From NCBI RefSeq assembly GCF_033042135.1, contig NZ_WBXM01000004.1, positions 124,001 to 188,000 of the forward strand: a stretch of DNA of 64,000 nt. Direction: 5' to 3'. Origin of the DNA: Haloechinothrix sp033042135 (lineage in GTDB: Bacteria > Actinomycetota > Actinomycetes > Mycobacteriales > Pseudonocardiaceae). This document shows, in pieces, positions 40,394 to 49,046 of the stretch. Position numbers and translations under genes: made by a program. How positions within the stretch are numbered: position 1 is the first letter of the stretch; each line of letters begins with the position of its first letter. Below the pieces are notes generated by a model. The model searched no databases. It was given only the letters and a program-made list of their open reading frames with translations, and was not told the origin of the DNA.

Positions 40394-41668
40394 ATGCCGA
40401 AGAACGTTTTCGTCCTGGGAATGGACGAGCACAACCGGCAAGTCCTCGAGGACATGCCCGGCGCCGCGGACTGTGCCTTCCACCAGTTACTGACCTTCGA
40501 GGAGATCTACCGCGATGAGATCGTCCTCGACCAGCTGCTGGCGCAGGCCCAGCGGCAACTCGATTCCTTCGACGGCCCGATCGACGCGATCATCGGGTTC
40601 TGGGACTTCCCCATCAGCACCATGCTGCCGCTGCTGCGCAAGCGTTACGGCCTACCGGGAGCGCGCCCGGAGGAGGTGCTCATGTGCGAGCACAAGTACT
40701 GGAGCAGGCTGGTGCAGCAGCAGGTGATCGAGGAGTACCCGGCGTTTGGGCTGGTCGACCCCGACCACGACGGCGGACCGCCGGAGGGCTTGCGATACCC
40801 CATGTGGGTTAAGCCGGTGAAGTCGTTCGCTTCGGTCCTGGCCATCGGTGTGAACGATGACGAGGCCTTCCAGGATGCGTTGAGCACGATCCGCGCCAAC
40901 ATGGACTGGGTGGCCACCCCGTTCGAAGCGCTGCTGAAGTACGTCGACCTACCCGCCGAGATCGCCGAGGCAGGGAGCAGGGCGTGCCTTGTCGAGGAAG
41001 CCATCATCGGCAGGCAGGTCACCGTCGAGGGCTACCGTTACGAAGGCAAGGTCGTCCTCTACGGTGTCGTCGACTCGGTGTGCTACGACAACAGCCCCAG
41101 CTTCCTCCGGTACCAGTACCCGTCTTCGCTGCCGGAACCGGTGATCGAGCGGCTCGAGGACATCTCGGACCGCTTGGTCCGCGCGATCGGCCTGGAACGG
41201 ATGACGTTCAACATCGAGTACTTCTGGGACCCCGGGACTGACGCGGTGGCACTGTTGGAGATCAACTCCCGGCACTCGCAGTCGCACGCCGAGCTGTTCG
41301 CCTATGTCGACGGTATGGCCAACCACGCGGCGATGCTGCGGCTGGCGCTGGGGCAGGACCCGCGGTTCCCGCACCGCGAGGGCCCGTACGCGGTCGCCGC
41401 GAAATGGTTCGTGCGGCGGTTCACCGACGGTGTGGTGCGGCGCATCCCCACCCCGGAGGAGATCGAGGCGATCCAGCACATCGTGCCAGGCACCACGATC
41501 GAACTCACCGTGCACCAGGGCGATCGGCTGTCTGAGCTGCACCGGCAGGACAACTACAGCTACCAGCTCGCCAGCGTCTACATGGGTGCCGACGACGAGG
41601 CGGAGCTGACGGCGAAGTTCGAGCAGGTTGTCGCTGCACTGCAGTTCGAGATCGACAACGTAGACTAG
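40394..41668 (+). CDS. ATP-grasp domain ligase
   Basis: 424 residues. N-terminal KNVFVLGMDEHNRQVLEDM. The ATP-grasp core runs from about residue 130: YPMWVKPVKSFASVLAIGV (Lys that holds ATP), ACLVEEAIIGRQVTVEGY, MTFNIEYFWD and ALLEINSRHSQSHAELFAYV (metal-binding Glu/Asn). Such enzymes join a carboxylate to an amine or thiol. GGAGAA precedes the ATG. It is followed after 36 bp by a CocE-type hydrolase in the same direction, so ligation and hydrolysis may belong to one pathway. Substrate unknown. Confidence 0.85.
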   Translation: MPKNVFVLGMDEHNRQVLEDMPGAADCAFHQLLTFEEIYRDEIVLDQLLAQAQRQLDSFDGPIDAIIGFWDFPISTMLPLLRKRYGLPGARPEEVLMCEHKYWSRLVQQQVIEEYPAFGLVDPDHDGGPPEGLRYPMWVKPVKSFASVLAIGVNDDEAFQDALSTIRANMDWVATPFEALLKYVDLPAEIAEAGSRACLVEEAIIGRQVTVEGYRYEGKVVLYGVVDSVCYDNSPSFLRYQYPSSLPEPVIERLEDISDRLVRAIGLERMTFNIEYFWDPGTDAVALLEINSRHSQSHAELFAYVDGMANHAAMLRLALGQDPRFPHREGPYAVAAKWFVRRFTDGVVRRIPTPEEIEAIQHIVPGTTIELTVHQGDRLSELHRQDNYSYQLASVYMGADDEAELTAKFEQVVAALQFEIDNVD

Positions 41669-41704
41669 AAGGCACACAGTGAAGGCGTCGAGGAGCGGTG
41701 AACG

Positions 41705-43729
41705 ATGCGGACGGTGACTCAGCTGCCCTATGCCGTCCGGGAAGAAGAGCACATCTGGATCCCGATGGCCGATGGCACGCGCCTGTCGGCGAGGTTGTGG
41801 CGTCCGGCGCATTCCGATCTTGAGCCGGTACCGGGCGTCGTGGAGATCATTCCCTACCGGCAGCGCGACCTCACCTCCCGCAGGGACTCCATCCATCACC
41901 CGTACCTCGCGGGGCACGGCTATGCGTGCCTGCGGGTGGATCTGCGGGGCAGTGGCGAATCCGAGGGCGTGCTGACCGACGAGTACCTCGACGAGGAGCT
42001 GGCCGACGCCGAGGACGTGCTCGCGTGGCTGGCCAAGCAGCCATGGTGCACGGGCAGGATGGGCATGATGGGGATCTCCTGGGGCGGGTTCAACTCGCTG
42101 CAGGTCGCCGCGCGCCGCCCACCGGGGTTGGACGCCATCGTCACGGTGAGCTCCACCGACGATCGCTACGCCGACGACGTGCACTACATGGGTGGATGCC
42201 TGCTGTCGGACAACCTGTCGTGGGCATCGACCATGTTCGCCTACAACTCCTGCCCGCCGGATCCCGCCGTGGTGGGCGACCGGTGGCGCGACATGTGGCT
42301 GCGCCGGCTGTCCCGCAGCGGTTTGTGGCTGGAAGAGTGGCTGCTGCACCAGCGCCGCGACCAGTACTGGCAGCACGGCTCCATTTGCGAGGACTACTCC
42401 GCGGTGCAGTGCCCCGTGATGGCCGTCAGTGGCTGGGCCGATGGCTACACCAACGCCGTGTTCCGCATGCTGGCCAACCTGAATGTGCCGCGTAAGGGCC
42501 TGGTCGGTCCGTGGGGTCACAAGTATCCGCACCTGGGCGAGCCAGGGCCAGCGATCGGGTTCCTGCAAGAGGTGGTGCGCTGGTGGGACCACTGGCTCAA
42601 GGACGTCGAGAACGACGTCATGGCCGATCCGATGTTGTGGATCTGGATGCAGGAGACCGTCCCGCCGTTCACCGCCTACGTCGAACGCCCGGGCCGCTGG
42701 GTCAGCGAGCCGAGCTGGCCGTCGCCGAACGTCACGGAGACCACGCTCCCGCTGGAACGCAACCGCATCGCTCGGCAGGGCGAGGACGTGAACGAGGAGG
42801 AACTGACCATCGAGTCGCCGCTGTCGGTCGGGCAGTACGCGGGTAAGTGGTGCTCCTACAACGCGCCCCCTGATCTGCCCTACGACCAGCGAGAGGAGGA
42901 CGGTGGCTCGCTGGTGTTCGACACCGATGAGTTCACCGAGCGCTGCGAGATCGTGGGCGCCCCGGAGATCGACCTGGAATTCTCCGTGGACCAGCCAGTG
43001 GCGATGGTGGCGGTGCGGCTGTCCGACGTCGCCGAGGACGGCCAGGCCACCCGCATCAGCTACGGGTTGCTCAACCTCACCCACCGCAACGGGCACGAGG
43101 ACCCCGAGCCGCTCGTGCCGGGGGAGCGGTACCGCGTCACCGTGACCCTGAACGCCATGGCGCAGGCGATCCCGCCGGGACACCGGCTGCGGCTGGCGTT
43201 TTCCACCTCCTACTGGCCGCTGGCCTGGCCACCGCCGCAGCCAGTGCGGTTGACGGTGTTCGCCGGGACGAGCAAGCTGCGGTTGCCGATCCGCCCGCCT
43301 CGGGAGAAGGACGGCGACCAGGAAGCGCCGTTCGGTGAGCCGGAGGGAGCCGAGCCGATCTCGGTGACCCAGATCGATCCGGGTGACGAGCGATGGACCG
43401 TGACACGGGACCTGGTCAACTACCGGTCGGCGCTGGAGGTCGTCAAGGATCTGGGTGCAGTGCGCTTCGATGACATCGAGTTGACCGTGACGCGTCGCGC
43501 CTACGAGCGCTACTCCTGGGTCGGTAACGATGTCACCTCGGCGACGGGTGAGACGGAGTGGTGCATTGGCTTCCAGCGCGGCGACTGGAAGATCTCGGCC
43601 CGCACACGCACCGTGCTGACGTCGACGGCCGAGGAGTTCCAGTTCAGCGCGGAGCTGGATGCCTACGAGGGTGAGAAGCGGATCGCGTCCTACAACTGGG
43701 ACGATTCGGTGCCCCGCGATCTGGTGTGA
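41705..43729 (+). CDS. CocE/NonD family hydrolase (S15-like)
   Basis: 674 residues. The alpha/beta-hydrolase domain has the nucleophile MMGISWGGFNS, the acid region SGWADGYTNAVF, and the late His GPWGHKYPHLG. The C-terminal beta-sandwich (FSVDQPVAMVAVRLSDVAEDG, PPGHRLRLAFSTSYWPLAWPP) is the CocE/NonD jelly roll. Members cleave esters or amides such as cocaine, glutaryl-7-ACA and Xaa-Pro peptides. No signal peptide. GAGGAG lies before the ATG. Downstream of the ATP-grasp ligase in a likely operon. Confidence 0.9.
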   Translation: MRTVTQLPYAVREEEHIWIPMADGTRLSARLWRPAHSDLEPVPGVVEIIPYRQRDLTSRRDSIHHPYLAGHGYACLRVDLRGSGESEGVLTDEYLDEELADAEDVLAWLAKQPWCTGRMGMMGISWGGFNSLQVAARRPPGLDAIVTVSSTDDRYADDVHYMGGCLLSDNLSWASTMFAYNSCPPDPAVVGDRWRDMWLRRLSRSGLWLEEWLLHQRRDQYWQHGSICEDYSAVQCPVMAVSGWADGYTNAVFRMLANLNVPRKGLVGPWGHKYPHLGEPGPAIGFLQEVVRWWDHWLKDVENDVMADPMLWIWMQETVPPFTAYVERPGRWVSEPSWPSPNVTETTLPLERNRIARQGEDVNEEELTIESPLSVGQYAGKWCSYNAPPDLPYDQREEDGGSLVFDTDEFTERCEIVGAPEIDLEFSVDQPVAMVAVRLSDVAEDGQATRISYGLLNLTHRNGHEDPEPLVPGERYRVTVTLNAMAQAIPPGHRLRLAFSTSYWPLAWPPPQPVRLTVFAGTSKLRLPIRPPREKDGDQEAPFGEPEGAEPISVTQIDPGDERWTVTRDLVNYRSALEVVKDLGAVRFDDIELTVTRRAYERYSWVGNDVTSATGETEWCIGFQRGDWKISARTRTVLTSTAEEFQFSAELDAYEGEKRIASYNWDDSVPRDLV

Positions 43730-43774
43730 CCGTATCCGTCACCACTGCCGCGTACCGGCGAGGGGGCGCCGGTG

Positions 43775-43936
43775 CTATGGCGGCGGTGAGTAGTGCCTGG
43801 CATGCGTGCGTAGCGACGGCTCGCACTGCGGGCGCCAGGTGCCGAGATGCACCCACTGGCGCCCCCACGGTTGCGTGAGCAGCACTGTGGGGCGGCAGCA
43901 GCGAGGACAGGGCTGCGGGCTCGAGTCGATCGCCAT
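43775..43936 (-). CDS. Small Cys-containing hypothetical protein
   Basis: 53 residues starting MAIDSSPQPCPRCCRPTVLL. The CPRCC knuckle followed by GRQWVHLGTWRPQC suggests a small zinc-binding protein. It begins 16 bp after the stop of the gene at 43953, so they form a two-gene unit. No family recognised. Although short, the frame has good codon position bias. Confidence 0.5.
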   Translation of the reverse strand: MAIDSSPQPCPRCCRPTVLLTQPWGRQWVHLGTWRPQCEPSLRTHARHYSPPP

Positions 43937-43952
43937 CGCGATCCCACCCCGG

Positions 43953-44225
43953 TCAGGCTGCCCGTGCCGTGGCCACCAACGCGGCGACTCCGGCTCCGGT
44001 GATGTGTACGCGGCGATCGAGCGGGCCGCGCCTGCTTTCGATGGCGATGAGGCGGTGTTCGGCAAGGCGGTCGAGGGCAGTCTCGTCCCAGGGCGGGACG
44101 CGCCCGGCTTCGATGCCGTCCGGGCCGCGCCACCGGTAGCCGGACGGCCCACCCCAGGACCCCCTGTGGAACAGTAGCTCGCCGCAGGCGGCATGCCGGA
44201 GCAGTCGCAGTTCGTGGTCAGTCAT
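43953..44225 (-). CDS. Small winged-helix-like hypothetical protein
   Basis: 90 residues starting MTDHELRLLRHAACGELLFHRG after a GAGGTG site. The ending ETALDRLAEHRLIAIESRRGPLDRRVHITGAGVAAL looks like the recognition helix and wing of a small winged-helix domain. It could be a DNA-binding partner of the following Cys-rich mini-protein. No family name is safe. No other gene lies in the 128 bp between it and the PIG-L stop. Confidence 0.55.
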   Translation of the reverse strand: MTDHELRLLRHAACGELLFHRGSWGGPSGYRWRGPDGIEAGRVPPWDETALDRLAEHRLIAIESRRGPLDRRVHITGAGVAALVATARAA

Positions 44226-44353
44226 AACGCACCTCGCAGGGATGTGACACCAGACACGCTCCTCTGTGATTCGGTGCCGGGCATCGTGCGTATTGCGGAG
44301 ATGACTACCTATTTCGCGGGCGTACGTACCGGTGGTGGATCTGCGCGGGTGCC

Positions 44354-45064
44354 TCACTTCCCCGGCAACAGCTCGGTGACATCGGCAGGTACGGGATAGC
44401 CCCGGTACAGCCGGAAACCCTCGGCGTAGCCGGTACCTGCCTGGAGCCCCCGCAGCGAGCCGAGCCGCTCGACGAACTCGGTGTAGTCCGTGCCGTGCAG
44501 CGAGCGCAACCAGTCGTTCTGGCTGCGGTGCTCGCGCAGCATCGCCAGCTTGATCCCGATCGTCGCGCTGATATCGACCCAGAACTCGGGCTCGCAGCCG
44601 ATCCCGCCGAGGGTGTCGGCCAGCAGCACCACCGGGATCGTGCCCGCGGGTGGCTCCTCCGGCGACAACAGCGCACAGCATCCCAGCTGCCTGGCGTCCA
44701 CCGCGATCTTCGATGCCGTGCGGTGGTCGGGATGGTAATCCTCCGGGGAGTGCGTGATGATTACATCGGGGCGCGCGGTGCGGATCGCGCTGATCATCTT
44801 CGCGCGCGTGGCTGGGGTGTCGTACAGAAAGCCGTCCGGTTCGTCGAGCCACAGCAACTCCGCCCCGAGGACGGTGGCCGACCGTTCCGCCTCGGCCCTG
44901 CGCAGCTCGCTGATCTCCTGCTTCGGCAGGGTTTCCGAGCCGAGCTCACCGTTGGTCATCACGCAGATCGTCACCGTGTGGCCCTGCTTGGCGTAGGCGG
45001 CGAGCGTGCCCGCCGCGAGGATCTCCATGTCGTCCGGGTGAGCTCCCACTGCCAGGATGTTCAT
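44354..45064 (-). CDS. PIG-L family N-deacetylase
   Basis: 236 residues starting MNILAVGAHPDDMEILAAGTL. The AHPDD motif (residues 8-12) and a later His region (HSPEDYHPDHRTASKIAVDA) form the zinc site shared by MshB, BshB and LmbE-type enzymes, which remove acetyl from GlcNAc-containing glycosides or cleave related amides. The ATG overlaps the stop of the glycosyltransferase (ATGA), so the two are made together, as expected if it deacetylates that enzyme's product. Confidence 0.9.
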   Translation of the reverse strand: MNILAVGAHPDDMEILAAGTLAAYAKQGHTVTICVMTNGELGSETLPKQEISELRRAEAERSATVLGAELLWLDEPDGFLYDTPATRAKMISAIRTARPDVIITHSPEDYHPDHRTASKIAVDARQLGCCALLSPEEPPAGTIPVVLLADTLGGIGCEPEFWVDISATIGIKLAMLREHRSQNDWLRSLHGTDYTEFVERLGSLRGLQAGTGYAEGFRLYRGYPVPADVTELLPGK

Positions 45065-47655
45065 TGCAGCACCTCGTTCCGGAGTCCGGTGGTGAACTCC
45101 AGCTCTTTGCATAGGTGGCTGTCCGGCAGGAAGTCGCGGTAGACGCGCTGCCAGCCGCGCTGGCCCGCTTCCGCCCGGCTGTCGGGCTCAGCAAGGAACC
45201 GCCGCACCGTGTGCGCGAACGTCGCCAGGTCGTCGGGATCGTCGACGAGGCACTCGGGCTGGTAGCCGAGCTGGTAACGCAAGCCCCCGACACCGCTGGC
45301 CACGACGGGCTTCGCCTTCCACATGGCCTCGGTCAACGTCAGACCGAACCCTTCCGACAGGCTCTTCTGCACGACCACGGTCGCGTGCCGTTGGAGCGCG
45401 TTGACCACGGTCGCGTTGGCGATCGGGTCGTCCATCGGCAGGCACGCCAGCTGAATCCTGGACCGCACCTCGGGGTCGAGGGAGCGCCAGTACTCGACGC
45501 ACCGGCGGAACTCGCGGCCGGCGTCGGGATCGTCGGCTACGCCGTCCACAGCTGGCCCAGCCAGGGTCAGCGTCGCCTCGGTGTCCGGGGCCAGGTGCTC
45601 GTGGAAGGCGCGCAGCACCCCGAGCATGTCCTTGACCGGATCCCAGCGCCCGACTTGCAGGATCATCGGCGTGTCCTGGTGTGGGGGTGGGCCGTCGCGC
45701 GTGATGTCGGCGCGCAGCGTGACCGCGTGTTGCGCGCCCGGGGACGCCTGGCCTGTGATCAGCCCGGCTTCGGCCAGGATCGCGCGCACTTGCTCGCGAT
45801 CGAGCGGTTCGTTCTTCGGGCTGGCGGGGTCGATGAACGGGGGGATCACCGCGATCGGGCGGCGGAACGCCAGTGGCGGAACGAACTGCGGCAGCGTGGC
45901 GATGATGCCGTGCGATTCGTTCAGGTACCCGGCCAGGAACTCCCAGGCGTGGGTGGAGTACGGGTTGGGGTGGTCGTTGCCGTTGTGGAAGCGCCACAGC
46001 ACCAGGGCCCCCAGCGCTCGGGCACGCTGCGCCAGCCCCGCGGTCTGCGGGTCGTGCAGGATCACCACGTCACCTGGGGCGATGTAGCGTTCGAGGCTGG
46101 CGGCGAGCCGCCTGCTGGTCTCCGCGTAGATCGCCTGGTCGTGGCGGTCGAGCGGCAGCGAGTCGGCGATCCCGGAGATGCCGTTGTCGAGCCGTTTGGT
46201 CACCGCGAAGAACTCGCGCGGTGGCGTGATCACCAGCCAGCGCTGGGTGATCTGCCAGCCGCGGGCATAACTGATCGCGGAGCGCAGCATCTCGGCGACG
46301 CCGCCACCGTGGGCGGTGGAGTTGATGTGCCAGATCGTTCGATCGTTGCCTGCGCTGGTGATCGCCTCACGCAGCGTGGCGGCACGTGCCGGTTCGATGG
46401 TGCTGTACAACTCCCGTGCTTGGTGGCCGGTCGCGGGAACCTCGTGGATATCGGCCATGATTCCTCCTTCCTGATCCGGTGCTTCGACACCGGCTGGGGT
46501 GGTTCTCGGCTGGGGTGATCCTGGCCTGCGTACGGCCAGGAAGCTGAGGATGAGCATGGCGAGCGCGGCGATGCCGCCGATGGTGGCGAGCGAGCCGCGT
46601 AGGCCGGTGGTTTCGGCGAGGGTGCCGACCGCGGGCGGGCCGGTGAGGTAAGCCAGGTAGGCCCAGGCGGTAAGGGTGGCGGTGACGCTGCCGAGCGGGA
46701 TGGTGGCTCGTGTCGCGGCGACGCTGATGGCCAGCGGGAACAGCGGCCCTGTGCCGAGGCCGACCAGCACGAGCAGGGCGATGAACACCAGCGGGTGGGG
46801 CTGGGCGAGGCTCGCCAGCAGGGCGACCATGGTCAGCGCGGCTCCCAGGCGCGCCACCGTGGCTGGTGCGGTGGCGTTGACCAGCCGGTCGCCCAGGGTG
46901 CGAGAGGTCGCCATGGCCGCGCTGAAGACGGTGACCGCGAGACCGGCCAGCGTGGCCGTTCCGCCGAGCTCCTCCCGCACCAGCACCGCCGACCAGTCGG
47001 TGACGATGCCCTCGATCAGCAGCGCGCACACCGCGAAGATCACCAGGCCCGGCGCGACGCGGCCGCGGCGCTTACCGCCGTGATCTGCTGTCTCGTGCCC
47101 CGCACAGCCGCCGGGGATGGCCCGCCAGACCAGCGCGAGTGCCCCGAGTAAGACGGCGGTGACCGTGGCGAAGTGCGTGGCCACCGGCAGCTGCCCCGCG
47201 GCCAGCGCTCCCGCGCCGGAGCCGCAGAGCACACCGAGGCTGTAGGCGCCGTGCAGGCCGGGCAGGAGCGAGCTTCCCCTGGCACGCTCCAGCTGTACGG
47301 CCGCGGCGTTCATGGCCACATCGAGCACCCCGCTCGCCGCGCCGAGCGTCAGCAGCGCGAGGGCGAGTGTGGCGAGGTCGGTGGCCGCGGCGATCAGTGG
47401 GAGGGCGGCGGCGAACGCGAACCCGGACGCCCGGCACAACGTCCGTGCCGGGACGCGGCGCAGCAACCTGCCGGTGACCAGCAGGGCGGGCACCGATCCG
47501 AGAGCGATGCCGAGCAGCGCCACGCCCAGCTCGGCATTGGAGAGCGCGAGCTCGTCCTTGACCGAGGGGATGCGTGGCGCCCAGCTCGACAGGACGCTCC
47601 CGTTGAGGAAGAACACCAACCACAGCGCGCTGCGGTGGTTGACGGGAACGCGCAC
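45061..47655 (-). CDS. Fused MFS transporter and TreT-like GT4 glycosyltransferase
   Basis: 864 residues from a GTG preceded by GGGAGGGA. Residues 1-390 are a 12-helix MFS exporter (VNHRSALWLVFFLNGSVLSS start, LGDRLVN mid-loop). Residues 400-864 are a GT-B glycosyltransferase resembling trehalose-forming TreT: IWHINSTAHGGGVAEMLRSA, WRFHNGNDHPNPY, ILQVGRWDPVKDM, and the nucleotide-sugar site KSLSEGFGLTLTEAMWKAKPVV. No stop separates them. An internal ATG at 46458 (MADIHEV) has a perfect AGGAAGGAGG six bases ahead, so the transferase may also be made alone. Coupled to a PIG-L deacetylase. Confidence 0.85.
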   Translation of the reverse strand: MRVPVNHRSALWLVFFLNGSVLSSWAPRIPSVKDELALSNAELGVALLGIALGSVPALLVTGRLLRRVPARTLCRASGFAFAAALPLIAAATDLATLALALLTLGAASGVLDVAMNAAAVQLERARGSSLLPGLHGAYSLGVLCGSGAGALAAGQLPVATHFATVTAVLLGALALVWRAIPGGCAGHETADHGGKRRGRVAPGLVIFAVCALLIEGIVTDWSAVLVREELGGTATLAGLAVTVFSAAMATSRTLGDRLVNATAPATVARLGAALTMVALLASLAQPHPLVFIALLVLVGLGTGPLFPLAISVAATRATIPLGSVTATLTAWAYLAYLTGPPAVGTLAETTGLRGSLATIGGIAALAMLILSFLAVRRPGSPQPRTTPAGVEAPDQEGGIMADIHEVPATGHQARELYSTIEPARAATLREAITSAGNDRTIWHINSTAHGGGVAEMLRSAISYARGWQITQRWLVITPPREFFAVTKRLDNGISGIADSLPLDRHDQAIYAETSRRLAASLERYIAPGDVVILHDPQTAGLAQRARALGALVLWRFHNGNDHPNPYSTHAWEFLAGYLNESHGIIATLPQFVPPLAFRRPIAVIPPFIDPASPKNEPLDREQVRAILAEAGLITGQASPGAQHAVTLRADITRDGPPPHQDTPMILQVGRWDPVKDMLGVLRAFHEHLAPDTEATLTLAGPAVDGVADDPDAGREFRRCVEYWRSLDPEVRSRIQLACLPMDDPIANATVVNALQRHATVVVQKSLSEGFGLTLTEAMWKAKPVVASGVGGLRYQLGYQPECLVDDPDDLATFAHTVRRFLAEPDSRAEAGQRGWQRVYRDFLPDSHLCKELEFTTGLRNEVLQ

Positions 47656-48145
47656 AGGCAGTCCCTCCCAGACCGCCCTGCCGGGTTGTGAAGCCTTGCC
47701 GGATTCTGCCCATCCGGCAATTCCTGCGGGCCCGGTCTCCGGACGGAACAGAGACCGTCACCATGCTAGCCATGGAAGGTTCGCGCTCGTCCAGTACTTT
47801 TCCCGGGAACACCGCTTCGCGTGTTCAGCCTGAGGCAGTTCATCACGGGTTCCTGATCTGTCTGTTGTGATCGCTAGTGGGTGCGATAATCCCTTGATTG
47901 AGCTGTACTGACGGTTGATAAAAGTCCCATATGGATAGACATTACGAAGATCAATCTGCGCTGGTTCGTGGCTGATCCAGAGTGATCTATGATCGATATC
48001 ACCGTCGCTTTGTCAGTGCCGTTAGCGGCGATCTCACGGCCGTTAACTATCTGTTTGTTCTACCGCCGTGAAGAATTCCGAGTTCCCGTTGTCGTGGATG
48101 CGAGGATCGGTGTGGTTACCGCGCAAGTATCGCGGAATAGGCGGT
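47656..48145. other. 490-bp gap of low GC without a convincing gene
   Basis: The stretch 47860-48110 is markedly AT-richer than the rest of the window, with GATCTATGATCGATATC-like sequence near 47985. Short open frames here lack family motifs or Shine-Dalgarno sites. It contains the promoter side of the MFS-glycosyltransferase operon and the 3' flank of the MpaB-family gene. It may be decayed acquired DNA or an extended regulatory region. Confidence 0.5.
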
Positions 48146-48973
48146 TCACACCAGGTTGCGTCCCGTCCGTATGCGCCACCGCAGGTCGGCCAGGCACAGG
48201 TTGTAGGGGAACTGCCGTAGCGGCCGTGGTAACCGGTTCACCACCGCGGCGACCACGCCGGTGAGCCGGTCGAATCGCCGTTGCTGACGTGACGTCCACG
48301 GCAGCCGCATCTCCTCGCGGAACCGGGGTGGAAGGAAGCCGGTGGTGACGAATCTGTGGAACGGCGCGAGCGGGGCAGCCACCGTCCGCGGCAGGAAGCG
48401 CAGCTCGACCAGGTCGTGCAGGTAGGCGCGCACGGTGTCGTCGATGTGCACGGCGTCGAGCGCGTCGTCCCAGTACTTGGCGAAGGCCGCCCGGTCGGCT
48501 GGCCAGAGCTGCGCCGGTACCTGCAGTGTCGTACCGAGCCGCGCGGACTCCCGGTAGATCTCGTCCAAGCTGTGTTCGTCGAGCTCGCCGAGGAAGGCAG
48601 CGCAGGTGTCCTCCACGCCCTTGTACAGGCAGGCTGCTACCCACAACTGGAGGTCCGGGTCGAAGGCGTTGTAGGACACCGGGCTGGATTCGCCGGAGCG
48701 GACCTGCGCGTGCGCGCCGTTGACCGCGCGGCGGTAGTGCCGCCGTTCCTCCTCGGCGCCGAGCGCGGCGACGGCGAGGTAGGTCAGCGTGGTGCGGGTG
48801 CGTTTGATCGGGTGCCGGAAGACCTGCCCGCTCTCCACCGTGCTCTCGACGACGCCGTAGCCCACCCCCGGCCTGCCGAGCTGCATGATCACGTTAGCCG
48901 TGCCTGCGAGCAGGCTCGCTCCCACGATGATGTCGTCCATGGTCGCCGCTCGCCGACGCCGGGTGAGTGCCAT
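48146..48973 (-). CDS. Oxygenase MpaB family protein (DUF2236)
   Basis: 275 residues. The region VIMQLGRPGVGYGVVESTVESGQVFRHPIKRTRTTLTYL, then NAFDPDLQLWVAACLYKG and PPRFREEMRLPW, belongs to the MpaB/rubber-oxygenase-like family, which binds haem b through a conserved His and oxidises lipids or polyisoprene. A His occurs in HPIKRTRTT and others follow. Divergent from a TetR gene across 73 bp, which probably regulates it. Confidence 0.85.
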   Translation of the reverse strand: MALTRRRRAATMDDIIVGASLLAGTANVIMQLGRPGVGYGVVESTVESGQVFRHPIKRTRTTLTYLAVAALGAEEERRHYRRAVNGAHAQVRSGESSPVSYNAFDPDLQLWVAACLYKGVEDTCAAFLGELDEHSLDEIYRESARLGTTLQVPAQLWPADRAAFAKYWDDALDAVHIDDTVRAYLHDLVELRFLPRTVAAPLAPFHRFVTTGFLPPRFREEMRLPWTSRQQRRFDRLTGVVAAVVNRLPRPLRQFPYNLCLADLRWRIRTGRNLV

Positions 48974-49046
48974 GGCGCCTCCAGGTCTGCAATCTGAATA
49001 CGTATGTTATCAGATATGGAACGCCCTACGGGCCCGATCTGTCAAG

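Noticed and set aside
40949..43183. A 744-codon open frame on the minus strand opposite the ATP-grasp and CocE genes
   Set aside because: It is the third-position shadow of two high-GC genes; its translation is rich in His, Arg and Val with no domain, and the plus-strand genes have complete catalytic motifs.
44354..47655. A second mycothiol (mshA/mshB) locus
   Set aside because: The transferase resembles trehalose-forming TreT rather than MshA, and no mshC-type ligase or mshD acetyltransferase is present; only the general GT plus PIG-L logic is shared.
47989..48264. A 91-codon plus-strand open frame in the AT-rich gap
   Set aside because: No Shine-Dalgarno, no family motif, and it overlaps the end of the well-supported MpaB-family gene.
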